A stretch of 13,586 bases of DNA from Granulosicoccus sp964498925 (GTDB lineage: Bacteria; Pseudomonadota; Gammaproteobacteria; Granulosicoccales; Granulosicoccaceae), in the NCBI GenBank assembly GCA_964498925.1, contig CAZCKD010000086.1, positions 1 through 13,586 on the forward strand, in the 5' to 3' direction. Position numbers and translations under genes: made by a program. The first letter of the stretch is position 1, and each line of letters begins with the position of its first letter. The notes under the pieces were generated by a model. The model saw nothing but the letters and a program-made list of their open reading frames with translations. It searched no databases and was not told where the DNA came from. This document shows, in pieces, positions 7,061 to 13,586 of the stretch.

Positions 7061-7089
7061 CTGGCACACGGTATACTCTCTAATATACT
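7061..7089 (+). promoter_or_regulatory. Candidate sigma-70 promoter of the methylmalonyl-CoA mutase operon
   Basis: CTGGCA (7061-7066, four of six consensus bases), a 17-base spacer and TATACT (7084-7089, five of six) precede the small-subunit ATG by about 20 bases. The leader would be very short, and no Shine-Dalgarno sequence is visible before the ATG. A second TATACT (7072-7077) could serve a start further upstream. The preceding gene ends at 7030, so a separate promoter here makes sense. Confidence 0.45.
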
Positions 7090-7109
7090 TTTAAATTAGC
7101 TACGTACAC

Positions 7110-8648
7110 ATGGTCGAGACGACACATTTTTCAGACAATGACTCGCCTTATGAACCCGTCAATCTAGACGATGTGTTCACACCTCCCAGTCGGGAAGAAT
7201 GGCTAACAACGGCACTGAAGGGTTTGCCAAACCACGATTCCATCGAATCCCTGGCTCGCCACACTCTCGATAATATCGCTATCCAATCTCTGTACGACAG
7301 CACGCCCGATTCGGCGAGCACAGAGGCGATAGGTTCTCAAAGAGTTCCGGGTAGTTGGGACAACCGATTGTTTGTTGCACCCACAGTAAGCGAAGCAGAC
7401 GCAAACCGAACAATTCTAGACGGACTTCAAGGTGGCATCAGTTCGCTAGAGATCTCGACGTCCAAGAACACGCAGCTTCACAAAATTCTTGATGGGGTCA
7501 ATCTTGAACTATCGGCTGTGAGTTTTCGAACTGACGGATCCTTAGATAACTGCGCTGATAAGGTTTTAGGTTTCGCCAAAGACAATAGCGTGGACTTGGA
7601 TGGTTTACATTGTGACTTCAACAACGACCCTGTTGGCTTATGGTTAGCAGGACTTACCGATCGCGCACCTGAGTTCAGCGTTTTAGATCAGCTACCGACA
7701 TTCGCAAAATCACTTTCATCAACACTTCCGTTGGCTAGAACTGTCGTTGTTGATATTGCAATACATCACAATGCCGGTGCATCGGTTACTCAGGAACTGA
7801 CTGCAGCCATTGCAACAGCCAGTGCATACTTAGAAGCACTCATGCAAGGTGGTCTTAACCTTGAACAAGCCAGTCGACAGATTGTTTTTCAGATGGCCTG
7901 CGATGCTGATGTTTTGATGGGCGTCGTTAAACTTCGTAGCTTAGATGTGCTTTGGCAGCATGTACTACGGGAGTTCTCAGCCTATTCCGGACACCCTCTT
8001 TCAGACCAGAACGCTGTCGATCTAGCAAGCACCCAAATAAACGTAGAAACCTCTGCGCGATTCTTGTCCCGACAAGATCACTGGAACAATCATTTGAGAA
8101 ATATTGCTTCTTGTACCGCAGCCGCTGTGGGCAATGCCTCAACAATTATTGTTAAACCACACGATCGGCTAAGCGAGCAACAAAGCGAAAGTGATAATGC
8201 CATCGGAGAACGGGTTGCCAGAAACCTGCCTATTATTCTGGATCGGGAATGTGGCCTGACTCAAGTATCGGATCCTATGGCAGGTTCTTTTGCTATCGAG
8301 ACCTTAACAAGCGAGCTGGTTGGGCAAACTTGGAATGTGTTGAGTGAACTAAACATCAGCGAGAAATGGTTTGATAAATTGATTTCAGGTGCCTGGCAGA
8401 ACGAACTGACCGCCACTCATGAGAAAAGGCTATCCAGATTACACAGCGACGAAAGAATCCTAGTGGGTGTAAACCGCTACCAGCCCTCTTCCACCGAAGA
8501 AGGCTCAGATAGTTCAGACGTATCACTAATTCCGCACACATCTCTTACGCACTCATCCACGCCCAGGCTAGAAGCTGTGCGTGATGCGGAACCGTTCGAG
8601 CAAACATCCCGGATGTCAGATGATGCAAAGCGTGGAGGTCAATCATGA
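7110..8648 (+). CDS. mutA: Methylmalonyl-CoA mutase small (non-catalytic) subunit, no cobalamin domain
   Basis: This is the MutA-type partner of heterodimeric methylmalonyl-CoA mutase, which isomerises (R)-methylmalonyl-CoA to succinyl-CoA. The 512 residues match the substrate-barrel part of the family. PGSWDNRLFVAPTVSEADAN (about 83-102) stands where the catalytic subunit has its TMYTSRPW active-site segment, so the catalytic Tyr is missing. ILDRECGLTQVSDPMAGSFAIETLT and LVGVNRYQ mark the end of the barrel near residue 456. The last 55 or so residues are Ser/Glu-rich with no DxHxxG or other cobalamin-binding motif. The family small subunit is usually above 600 residues with a degenerate B12 domain, so this one is shorter. 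Its TGA overlaps the ATG of the large-subunit gene (ATGA), implying translational coupling and balanced assembly. Its role is probably structural. Identity as the small subunit is strongly supported by position. Confidence 0.9.
   Translation: MVETTHFSDNDSPYEPVNLDDVFTPPSREEWLTTALKGLPNHDSIESLARHTLDNIAIQSLYDSTPDSASTEAIGSQRVPGSWDNRLFVAPTVSEADANRTILDGLQGGISSLEISTSKNTQLHKILDGVNLELSAVSFRTDGSLDNCADKVLGFAKDNSVDLDGLHCDFNNDPVGLWLAGLTDRAPEFSVLDQLPTFAKSLSSTLPLARTVVVDIAIHHNAGASVTQELTAAIATASAYLEALMQGGLNLEQASRQIVFQMACDADVLMGVVKLRSLDVLWQHVLREFSAYSGHPLSDQNAVDLASTQINVETSARFLSRQDHWNNHLRNIASCTAAAVGNASTIIVKPHDRLSEQQSESDNAIGERVARNLPIILDRECGLTQVSDPMAGSFAIETLTSELVGQTWNVLSELNISEKWFDKLISGAWQNELTATHEKRLSRLHSDERILVGVNRYQPSSTEEGSDSSDVSLIPHTSLTHSSTPRLEAVRDAEPFEQTSRMSDDAKRGGQS
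8634..8638 (+). promoter_or_regulatory. Strong ribosome binding site of mutB
   Basis: GGAGG lies six bases before the ATG at 8645, inside the end of the small-subunit gene. This is the best Shine-Dalgarno sequence in the window. It fixes the large-subunit start and suggests high, coupled translation of the catalytic chain. Confidence 0.85.
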
Positions 8649-10822
8649 GCGGGCAAGGTTTTCAATTTTCGAAATTTGCGACACCGTTTACTCAGCCTAA
8701 TGACGGAAGCACAGCGACCACGTCTAACAGCGACGAAAAGTGTCAGACCCCTGAGGGTATAAACCTGAAGCCTCGATATAACGCTCAAGATAGAGAGTCA
8801 TCAGGGTACAAAAAAGATTACCCAGGCTTCGCTCCCTACACTCGTGGCCCCTACCCCACGATGTACACGTCCAGACCCTGGACCGTAAGACAATACGCAG
8901 GATTTTCGACAGCTGAAGATAGCAACGCGTTTTACAAACGTAATTTAGCGGCCGGGCAAAAAGGGTTGTCGATCGCATTCGACCTGCCTACGCACCGTGG
9001 CTACGATTCCGACCATCCTCGAGTGACAAGTGATGTGGGCATGGCAGGCGTTGCCATCGATTCCATTTTGGATATGGAAATTCTATTCGACCAAATTCCA
9101 TTGGATCAAATGAGCGTGTCGATGACCATGAATGGTGCGGTGCTACCGATCATGGCCTTGTATATTTTGGCCGCAGAAGAACAAGAAGTACCAACGAACA
9201 AACTCACTGGAACCATACAAAATGACATCTTGAAAGAATTCATGGTTCGAAACACGTATATCTACCCACCAGATCCGTCGATGAAAATTATCGCCGATAT
9301 CTTTTCGTATACAGCAGAGAAGATGCCTAAGTTCAATAGCATCAGTATCTCGGGTTATCACATGCAAGAAGCCGGTGCGACAGCTGATTTAGAGCTGGCG
9401 TATACGTTGGCAGATGGCATTGAGTACATTCGAACCGGTATTAAAGCGGGAATGGATGTCGACACTTTTGCACCTCGCCTGTCGTTTTTCTGGGCGATTG
9501 GCATGAACCACTACATGGAAATTGCCAAATTGCGAGCAGCCCGATTACTGTGGGCAAAGCTTGTCAAAACATTTAATCCGAAAAACCCGCGATCTTTGAG
9601 TCTTCGAACACATTGCCAAACGTCCGGGTGGAGTTTGACCGCACAAGATGTTTATAACAATGTCACTCGTACAGGCATTGAGGCGATGGCTGCAGTGTCC
9701 GGTCACACGCAATCCTTGCACACCAATGCGTTTGATGAAGCGCTGGCTCTGCCCACAGACTTTTCTGCAAGAATTGCTCGAAATACGCAGTTGTTACTGC
9801 AACATGAAAGTGGCCTGTGTGACACGGTGGATCCCTGGGGCGGTAGTCATTTTATGGAAACGCTAACACGTGACCTTGCTGACAAAGCCTGGCAGCATAT
9901 TCAAGAAGTCGAAAGCAAAGGGGGTATGGCAAAAGCCATAGAAGCCGGTATCCCTAAGCTAAGAATCGAAGAAGCCGCTGCACGTACTCAAGCGCGAATC
10001 GACTCTGGCGAACAGACTGTGGTGGGCGTTAACGAATTAGTCCTCGAAGACGAACCTCCTGTCGATGTTTTAAAAGTCGATAACGCTAAAGTTAGGCTCC
10101 AGCAAATAGAACGATTAAATAAAGTTCGAAGTGAACGGGATCCTAAAGCACACGCGACAGCCATTGAAGCGCTCACGCGTGCCGCTAAAGAAGAATCCGG
10201 CAACTTACTTGAACTCGCTGTAGATGCGGCTCGCCAACGGGCCACAGTAGGGGAAATCTCCAGCGCGCTTGAACAAGTCTTTGACAGGCACACGGCAAAA
10301 ATCCAATCTATCCAAGGAGTCTATCTTCACGCAATGGCCTCAAGCGACAAAATTCCCAGCATCCAACAGCGTGTTGATCACTTTATTGAACATGAGGGCC
10401 GGCGACCTCGCATATTGATCGCAAAAATGGGACAAGATGGTCATGATCGCGGCCAAAAGGTCATTGCAACAGCTTTCGCTGACTTAGGCTTTGATGTCGA
10501 TATAGGCCCCCTGTTCCAGACACCAGAGGAAGTCGCCCGTCAGGCAGTCGATAACGATGTTCATATCATCGGTGCCAGCTCCCTGGCCGCGGGACATCTC
10601 ACGCTAGTGCCTGCGCTTCGCGAAGCCTTATCTAAAGAAGATCGTGACGATATACAGATTGTGGTTGGCGGTGTTGTACCTCCCCAAGACGTACCTCAGC
10701 TACTTCAATACGGTGCAAGTGCGGTTTTTCCACCGGGAACTGTTATTGCTCAGGCCGCCATCGAATTGCTGGACGATCTCTTAAAAGATCTGGGGCATCC
10801 GCCAGTATCAGATAGTCAATAG
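8645..10822 (+). CDS. mutB: Methylmalonyl-CoA mutase large (catalytic) subunit, adenosylcobalamin-dependent
   Basis: This is the catalytic chain that interconverts methylmalonyl-CoA and succinyl-CoA by a radical mechanism. The 725 residues have the normal two-domain layout. The substrate TIM barrel contains YPTMYTSRPWTVRQYAGFST, with Tyr74 in the place of the active-site Tyr. It also contains GLSIAFDLPTHRGYDSDHPR, SVSMTMNGAVLPIMA, GTIQNDILKEFMVRNTYIYP, SISGYHMQEAGA and RTHCQTSGWSLT. The YPTMYTxRPW form points to methylmalonyl-CoA mutase rather than isobutyryl- or ethylmalonyl-CoA mutase. The C-terminal Rossmann-like B12 domain has the DGHDRG motif (598-603) with His600 as lower axial cobalt ligand. 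FDVDIGPLFQTPEEVA, SLAAGH and GGVVPPQD follow. It overlaps the small-subunit gene by four bases, and meaB follows after two bases. It resembles both bacterial and human enzymes closely. No key residue is missing. Confidence 0.98.
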   Translation: MSGQGFQFSKFATPFTQPNDGSTATTSNSDEKCQTPEGINLKPRYNAQDRESSGYKKDYPGFAPYTRGPYPTMYTSRPWTVRQYAGFSTAEDSNAFYKRNLAAGQKGLSIAFDLPTHRGYDSDHPRVTSDVGMAGVAIDSILDMEILFDQIPLDQMSVSMTMNGAVLPIMALYILAAEEQEVPTNKLTGTIQNDILKEFMVRNTYIYPPDPSMKIIADIFSYTAEKMPKFNSISISGYHMQEAGATADLELAYTLADGIEYIRTGIKAGMDVDTFAPRLSFFWAIGMNHYMEIAKLRAARLLWAKLVKTFNPKNPRSLSLRTHCQTSGWSLTAQDVYNNVTRTGIEAMAAVSGHTQSLHTNAFDEALALPTDFSARIARNTQLLLQHESGLCDTVDPWGGSHFMETLTRDLADKAWQHIQEVESKGGMAKAIEAGIPKLRIEEAAARTQARIDSGEQTVVGVNELVLEDEPPVDVLKVDNAKVRLQQIERLNKVRSERDPKAHATAIEALTRAAKEESGNLLELAVDAARQRATVGEISSALEQVFDRHTAKIQSIQGVYLHAMASSDKIPSIQQRVDHFIEHEGRRPRILIAKMGQDGHDRGQKVIATAFADLGFDVDIGPLFQTPEEVARQAVDNDVHIIGASSLAAGHLTLVPALREALSKEDRDDIQIVVGGVVPPQDVPQLLQYGASAVFPPGTVIAQAAIELLDDLLKDLGHPPVSDSQ

Positions 10823-10824
10823 CT

Positions 10825-11808
10825 GTGGGCAAAATTCCACTTAATAGCGACGATATCGCTTTCGGTGTCCTTGCCCGCGAACGCAATGTACTTTCAAGAG
10901 CGATAACACTGACTGAGTCAAGCCTGCAAAAACATCGGGATATTGCCCAAGATGTATTGCAGCAATTGCTACCTCGAACCGGCAAAGCCATCAGAGTTGG
11001 CATCAGTGGCGTACCGGGTGTGGGTAAAAGCACGTTTATAGAAGCGCTTGGCATGCAGCTTATAGAACGCGGGCATCGAGTGGCTGTTCTCGCGATTGAT
11101 CCGAGTAGTCAACGAAGCGGGGGCAGTATCCTCGGAGATAAAACCCGTATGGCATCTCTGTCCTTAAATGAGAGCGCATACATACGACCCTCGCCCACCA
11201 GCGGACACCTGGGCGGCGTGGCCCGAGTGACGAGAGAATCTATATTGCTGTGTGAAGCCGCTGGTTTTGATGTGATCCTGGTAGAGACGGTCGGCGTCGG
11301 ACAATCAGAAACCGTTGTTTCAGAGATGGTGGATTGTTATTTAGTGCTCATGCTGCCAGGCGCTGGTGATGAGTTGCAAGGCATAAAAAAAGGGGTGCTG
11401 GAGCTGGCAGACATCATCGCCGTTAATAAAGCAGACGGCGCTTCTGTTAGCGAAGCAAAGCATGCGAAAGCGGCTTATCAGCGCGCATTATCCATTCTAC
11501 AACCCACAGGCAGCTGGAAACCGGTCGCCATGACGTGCAGCGCCCAGAGCCACGAGGGACTGAATGACATCTGGGAAACCGTTCGTTCTCATCGTCGGCA
11601 GCTCATCGACACGGGCGAGCTTGTTGAAAAACGCGAACAACAGCGCGTCGCATGGATGTGGTCCATGGTCGAACATCAAATGCTATCGTCTCTAAAAGAT
11701 AGAAATGACTTAAAGAGCTTACTAAAAGAGACAGAAGAGGCTGTTAGAGCGCAAAGAATGACGCCCCCGCAAGCCGCTAGTGCATTGTTGGAGGCTTGGT
11801 CTCACTGA
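10825..11808 (+). CDS. meaB: MeaB (ArgK/MMAA family), G-protein chaperone of methylmalonyl-CoA mutase
   Basis: MeaB is a SIMIBI-class GTPase that gates cobalamin loading into methylmalonyl-CoA mutase and protects it from inactivation. The 327-residue protein has the P-loop GVPGVGKS at 62-69 and the switch region AIDPSSQRSGGSILGDKTRM. It also has the family signature RPSPTSGHLGGVARVTRE, the Walker-B-like VETVGVGQSE and the guanine-specificity motif NKAD (201-204). An N-terminal helical extension and a C-terminal dimerisation arm are both present. The start is GTG, two bases after the mutB stop, and no Shine-Dalgarno sequence is evident beyond coupling with mutB. Older annotations call this family ArgK or LAO/AO transport kinase, but the position beside mutA and mutB makes MeaB the right reading. 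The last 32 bases overlap the end of the opposing DUF2288 gene. Confidence 0.97.
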   Translation: MGKIPLNSDDIAFGVLARERNVLSRAITLTESSLQKHRDIAQDVLQQLLPRTGKAIRVGISGVPGVGKSTFIEALGMQLIERGHRVAVLAIDPSSQRSGGSILGDKTRMASLSLNESAYIRPSPTSGHLGGVARVTRESILLCEAAGFDVILVETVGVGQSETVVSEMVDCYLVLMLPGAGDELQGIKKGVLELADIIAVNKADGASVSEAKHAKAAYQRALSILQPTGSWKPVAMTCSAQSHEGLNDIWETVRSHRRQLIDTGELVEKREQQRVAWMWSMVEHQMLSSLKDRNDLKSLLKETEEAVRAQRMTPPQAASALLEAWSH

Positions 11809-12157
11809 CGACACCGTCGGGTCGTTCCTGGACCAACACCCACGGCGCTGTAACGACACACCAGAAATCCGGCTCACGCTGCGTCCAGTCCCGAGCATCG
11901 TCATCGCTTGCCCGACTAACATCACCCGAATCCAACCAGGCTTGCAATACTTTGGTGTCGTCACGCGCCAAACAAGCAGCAGCTTCGATTAAATCGACGT
12001 TGCCACCGACGCGGATCACCACACCCCGCGCGAAGTGTTTTACAAGGTCGGCCCAGGCAATAACAGCAGTCTCTAGATTTAGCTTTGAAGCTAAATCTTC
12101 TGCTTCTTCACCGACCGGCTGCTCGACGGAATCGTCGCTTGGATCATCCGCAGCCAT
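11777..12157 (-). CDS. DUF2288-like small cytoplasmic protein of unknown function
   Basis: This 126-residue protein has no signal peptide or membrane segment. The N-terminal 22 residues are acidic. The core (about 23-111) reads LASKLNLETAVIAWADLVKHFARGVVIRVG, then VDLIEAAACLARDDTKVLQAWL, then EPDFWCVVTAPWVLVQE. I recognise this as the DUF2288 pattern, recalled from the family and not searched. Its function is unknown. The ATG overlaps the stop of the upstream lipoprotein gene by one base (TAATG), which implies coupled translation. The last 15 or so residues lie beyond the conserved core and are encoded antisense to the end of meaB (32-base overlap), with no terminator visible between the convergent genes. 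A plus-strand open frame covers the same bases, but only the minus-strand product looks like a protein family. Confidence 0.8.
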   Translation of the reverse strand: MAADDPSDDSVEQPVGEEAEDLASKLNLETAVIAWADLVKHFARGVVIRVGGNVDLIEAAACLARDDTKVLQAWLDSGDVSRASDDDARDWTQREPDFWCVVTAPWVLVQERPDGVVSETKPPTMH

Positions 12158-12798
12158 TAATTCATCTGCGCTATGAAATCGTTTGAACGGGCAATGGATC
12201 GATTCATTTGTTCAATCAAGATATCAATATCGCCTTCTAATTCGTCAAACGTCGTGCGCAAAGATCCGACGGCTTGTGCATTAAGATTGTGTTTCAAGTA
12301 AAGCACGTTGTCATACAGTGATGCCAAAACGGGTTGCATACTGGCTTCGGACTCCTTCATGCTTTTTAGCATTTCTGTGTATCTGGCCCGGGTGTCACGC
12401 AGTTTGGCTTCGCTGTTTCTTCTTAAATTCGCGTCGCTATATGCCGTATTTTCTTCAGCCCATTCTTCGAAAAGATCGTCGGCGACTTGCTCAACATCGT
12501 CAATTTCATCCGAGACATCTTCAGCGGCATCCTTGCTGTCCTCGTATTCATCTTTGAGTTGGTTGTAAGCCTTCTTTAAATCCGTATTTTCGATGGTAAC
12601 GATGTTACCAAAGCGCTCCAGCGCATCCTGAAACTGCTCCTGCGCATCTTCCTGAGCATCTCTTGTGTCTTTTACATTGGCAACGAGGATGTCTCGTTTG
12701 TGAATGCCTACTTTTTCAAGTGTGTTGTACTTGACAGTTGCACAGCTTGCCAGCAGAGAAACTGCGGCAATCAGAGTTATTCTTGAGAACAAGCGCAT
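12157..12798 (-). CDS. DUF2959-like outer-membrane lipoprotein, coiled-coil
   Basis: This 213-residue lipoprotein starts with a short basic segment and a hydrophobic stretch (MRLFSRITLIAAVSLLASC), with the lipobox LASC and the acylated cysteine at 19. Residue +2 is Ala, so sorting to the outer membrane is expected. The mature part is almost wholly helical and charged. YNTLEKVGIHKRDILVANVK and YLKHNLNAQAVGSL are hallmarks that I recognise from DUF2959, a proteobacterial family of unknown function. Heptad-like runs of Asp, Glu and Ala between about residues 45 and 120 suggest a long coiled coil in the periplasm. The DUF2288 gene follows with a one-base stop-start overlap. The gene is divergent from apt across 146 bases. 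A GAAGG about 14 bases before the ATG is a distant, weak Shine-Dalgarno sequence. Biological role is unknown. Confidence 0.85.
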   Translation of the reverse strand: MRLFSRITLIAAVSLLASCATVKYNTLEKVGIHKRDILVANVKDTRDAQEDAQEQFQDALERFGNIVTIENTDLKKAYNQLKDEYEDSKDAAEDVSDEIDDVEQVADDLFEEWAEENTAYSDANLRRNSEAKLRDTRARYTEMLKSMKESEASMQPVLASLYDNVLYLKHNLNAQAVGSLRTTFDELEGDIDILIEQMNRSIARSNDFIAQMN

Positions 12799-12944
12799 AG
12801 CGTTGATTCTGCCTTCAGTAAAGTTGAGCGAGATAATATCACGCGTGCAAACAAACTCCAGATTTCGCGTAACAGCGTTCTGAGCTCACCTTAGTGATAC
12901 CCTTAGGGCCAACACTCTGGCTTGTCACGATCTGATACTGGAAT
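12799..12944. other. Divergent intergenic region between the lipoprotein gene and apt
   Basis: These 146 bases must hold promoters in both directions. On the minus strand TATTAT (12838-12833) could be a -10 element for the lipoprotein gene, but no convincing -35 is found at the right distance. On the plus strand GATACT (12934-12939) lies too close to the apt ATG unless the message is nearly leaderless. I see no known operator, riboswitch or small RNA. Confidence 0.3.
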
Positions 12945-13472
12945 ATGAATATACGAGATTCGATTCGGACCATTCCGGACTTTCCAAAACCCGGGATAAT
13001 GTTCCGTGATGTAACAACACTTTTCAGCGATGCTCAAGCGTTTCGCATCGCAATTGACAAAATATTACACCCCTACGCCGGTGCAAGAATTGACAAGGTT
13101 GTTGCACTCGAAGCGCGCGGATTCATTATTGGAGGAGCGATTGCCCACCAACTCTCTGTCGGATTCATCCCTATACGCAAGGCAGGTAAATTGCCTGGTG
13201 CCGCAATGAGTGAATCTTATTCCCTGGAGTATGGAGAGGCCACAATGGAGCTTCACGAAGGCGCACTTCAGCCAGGTGAAAAAGTACTCTTAGTCGATGA
13301 TCTGGTCGCAACCGGTGGCACCTGTGAAGCCGGTATTAAATTGATAAGGCGAGCTGGCGCAGAAGTGATCGGCAGTTCATTCATTATTGATCTTCCTGCA
13401 TTAGGAGGACGCCAGCGCATAGAAGCACTGGACGTCCCTGTTCACGTACTCTGTGAGTTTGAAGGGGATTAA
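12945..13472 (+). CDS. apt: Adenine phosphoribosyltransferase
   Basis: Apt salvages adenine with PRPP to make AMP in the cytoplasm. The 175-residue protein has the full type I phosphoribosyltransferase fold. IPDFPKPGIMFRDVTTL (10-26) is the family N-terminus. VVALEARGFIIGGAIA (52-67) is the conserved core strand-loop. RKAGKLPG (79-85) with SYSLEYG gives the flexible hood. VLLVDDLVATGGT (114-126) is the PRPP-binding loop with the paired acidic residues. Length and motifs are normal, and no odd residue is seen. There is no good Shine-Dalgarno sequence (GGAAT three to seven bases before the ATG is too close). Its stop codon overlaps the stop of the convergent gene on the other strand. Confidence 0.98.
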   Translation: MNIRDSIRTIPDFPKPGIMFRDVTTLFSDAQAFRIAIDKILHPYAGARIDKVVALEARGFIIGGAIAHQLSVGFIPIRKAGKLPGAAMSESYSLEYGEATMELHEGALQPGEKVLLVDDLVATGGTCEAGIKLIRRAGAEVIGSSFIIDLPALGGRQRIEALDVPVHVLCEFEGD

Positions 13473-13586
13473 CCGCCTTGGGCTAAAGTACGCGCCCGTT
13501 CAGCATCAACAAGGGCACCACGAACAATATCAGTGAGCGCGGGCACCGGCGCGGGCACCGGCGCCCTTTTATTAAACGGTTTATTA
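13469..13586 (-). CDS. C-terminal end of an unrecognised protein (cut by window edge)
   Basis: The minus strand is open from the right edge to a TAA at 13471-13469, giving 38 residues. They begin NKPFNKRAPVPAPVPA and end with LTDIVRGALVDAERARTLAQ plus two glycines. The Pro/Ala/Val stretch looks like a linker, and the last part looks like an amphipathic helix. I do not recognise the family. The stop overlaps the apt stop codon, a tight convergent arrangement common for real genes, and amino-acid use is protein-like. It is too short to prove coding. The alternative is that the repeat and hairpin here are only a terminator for apt. Confidence 0.5.
   Translation of the reverse strand, partial: NKPFNKRAPVPAPVPALTDIVRGALVDAERARTLAQGG
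13538..13577 (+). terminator. Possible apt terminator formed by a tandem 12-bp repeat
   Basis: GCGCGGGCACCG occurs twice in tandem (13538-13561), followed by GCGCC. The repeats let GGGCACCGGCG pair with CACCGGCGCCC as an 11-position stem with two mismatches around a short CGGG loop. TTTTATT follows on the plus strand. This is the form of an intrinsic terminator about 70 bases after apt. The same bases encode the APVP repeats of the opposing reading frame, so coding and termination roles may coincide. Confidence 0.45.

Noticed and set aside
7055..7072. ACCGT/ACGGT inverted repeat after the MnmC2-like gene as a terminator
   Set aside because: The stem is only five pairs and is not followed by a T-run; it overlaps the candidate mutase promoter instead.
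7927..8155. Paired opposite-strand open frames inside the mutase small-subunit gene
   Set aside because: Shadow frames within a conserved coding sequence, with no independent support.
11796..12176. 126-codon plus-strand open frame opposite the DUF2288 gene
   Set aside because: It has the same length as the real gene but a Ser/Thr-rich, family-free product; the minus-strand protein has clear conserved-domain character.
1..13586. Defence island, mobile element, CRISPR array, or an undescribed multi-gene system
   Set aside because: All complete genes fit known housekeeping or conserved unknown families; no transposase, integrase, target-site duplication, spaced repeat array or tRNA attachment site is visible.

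Overview
The window looks like chromosomal core-genome DNA from a gammaproteobacterium of roughly balanced base composition. This rests on the HrcA-GrpE-DnaK-DnaJ cluster combined with a sigma-32-type promoter, on the DUF2959 lipoprotein and DUF2288 protein, and on proteins that read like proteobacterial homologues. I cannot name a genus. I see no phage, insertion sequence, tRNA, rRNA or CRISPR array, and no clear sign of recent transfer.

Layout. Bases 1-4268 hold the heat-shock chaperone cluster on the minus strand. It reads from right to left hrcA, grpE, dnaK and the first 65 codons of dnaJ, which runs off the left edge. Its non-coding gaps carry an intact CIRCE half-site beside hrcA, a sigma-32-like promoter plus a leader hairpin before dnaK, and a strong terminator-like hairpin between dnaK and dnaJ. 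Bases 4412-7030 hold a plus-strand pair: ispG (isoprenoid precursor synthesis) and a stand-alone homologue of the FAD-oxidase half of MnmC (tRNA wobble-uridine modification). Bases 7110-11808 hold a tight three-gene operon for adenosylcobalamin-dependent methylmalonyl-CoA mutase: a small subunit without a cobalamin domain, the full catalytic subunit, and the G-protein chaperone MeaB. Facing it on the minus strand (11777-12798) is a coupled pair, a DUF2959 lipoprotein gene followed by a DUF2288 gene, whose end overlaps the end of meaB. Divergent from these is apt (12945-13472). At the right edge lies the C-terminal end of an unrecognised minus-strand gene whose stop codon overlaps that of apt.

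How the genes work together. HrcA would repress heat-shock genes, while sigma-32 would drive dnaK. GrpE, DnaK and DnaJ are the Hsp70 cycle, and the hairpin before dnaJ could set the DnaK:DnaJ ratio. The mutase subunits and MeaB form one enzyme system linking propionyl-CoA to succinyl-CoA. The methylmalonyl-CoA epimerase and propionyl-CoA carboxylase are not in this window. The other genes are housekeeping singletons or pairs.

I did not find a convincing undescribed system. The items most worth a second look are the cis-regulatory structures of the chaperone cluster, the solo MnmC2-like protein, the mutase small subunit lacking a cobalamin domain, and the tandem repeat at the right edge that is both coding and hairpin-forming.
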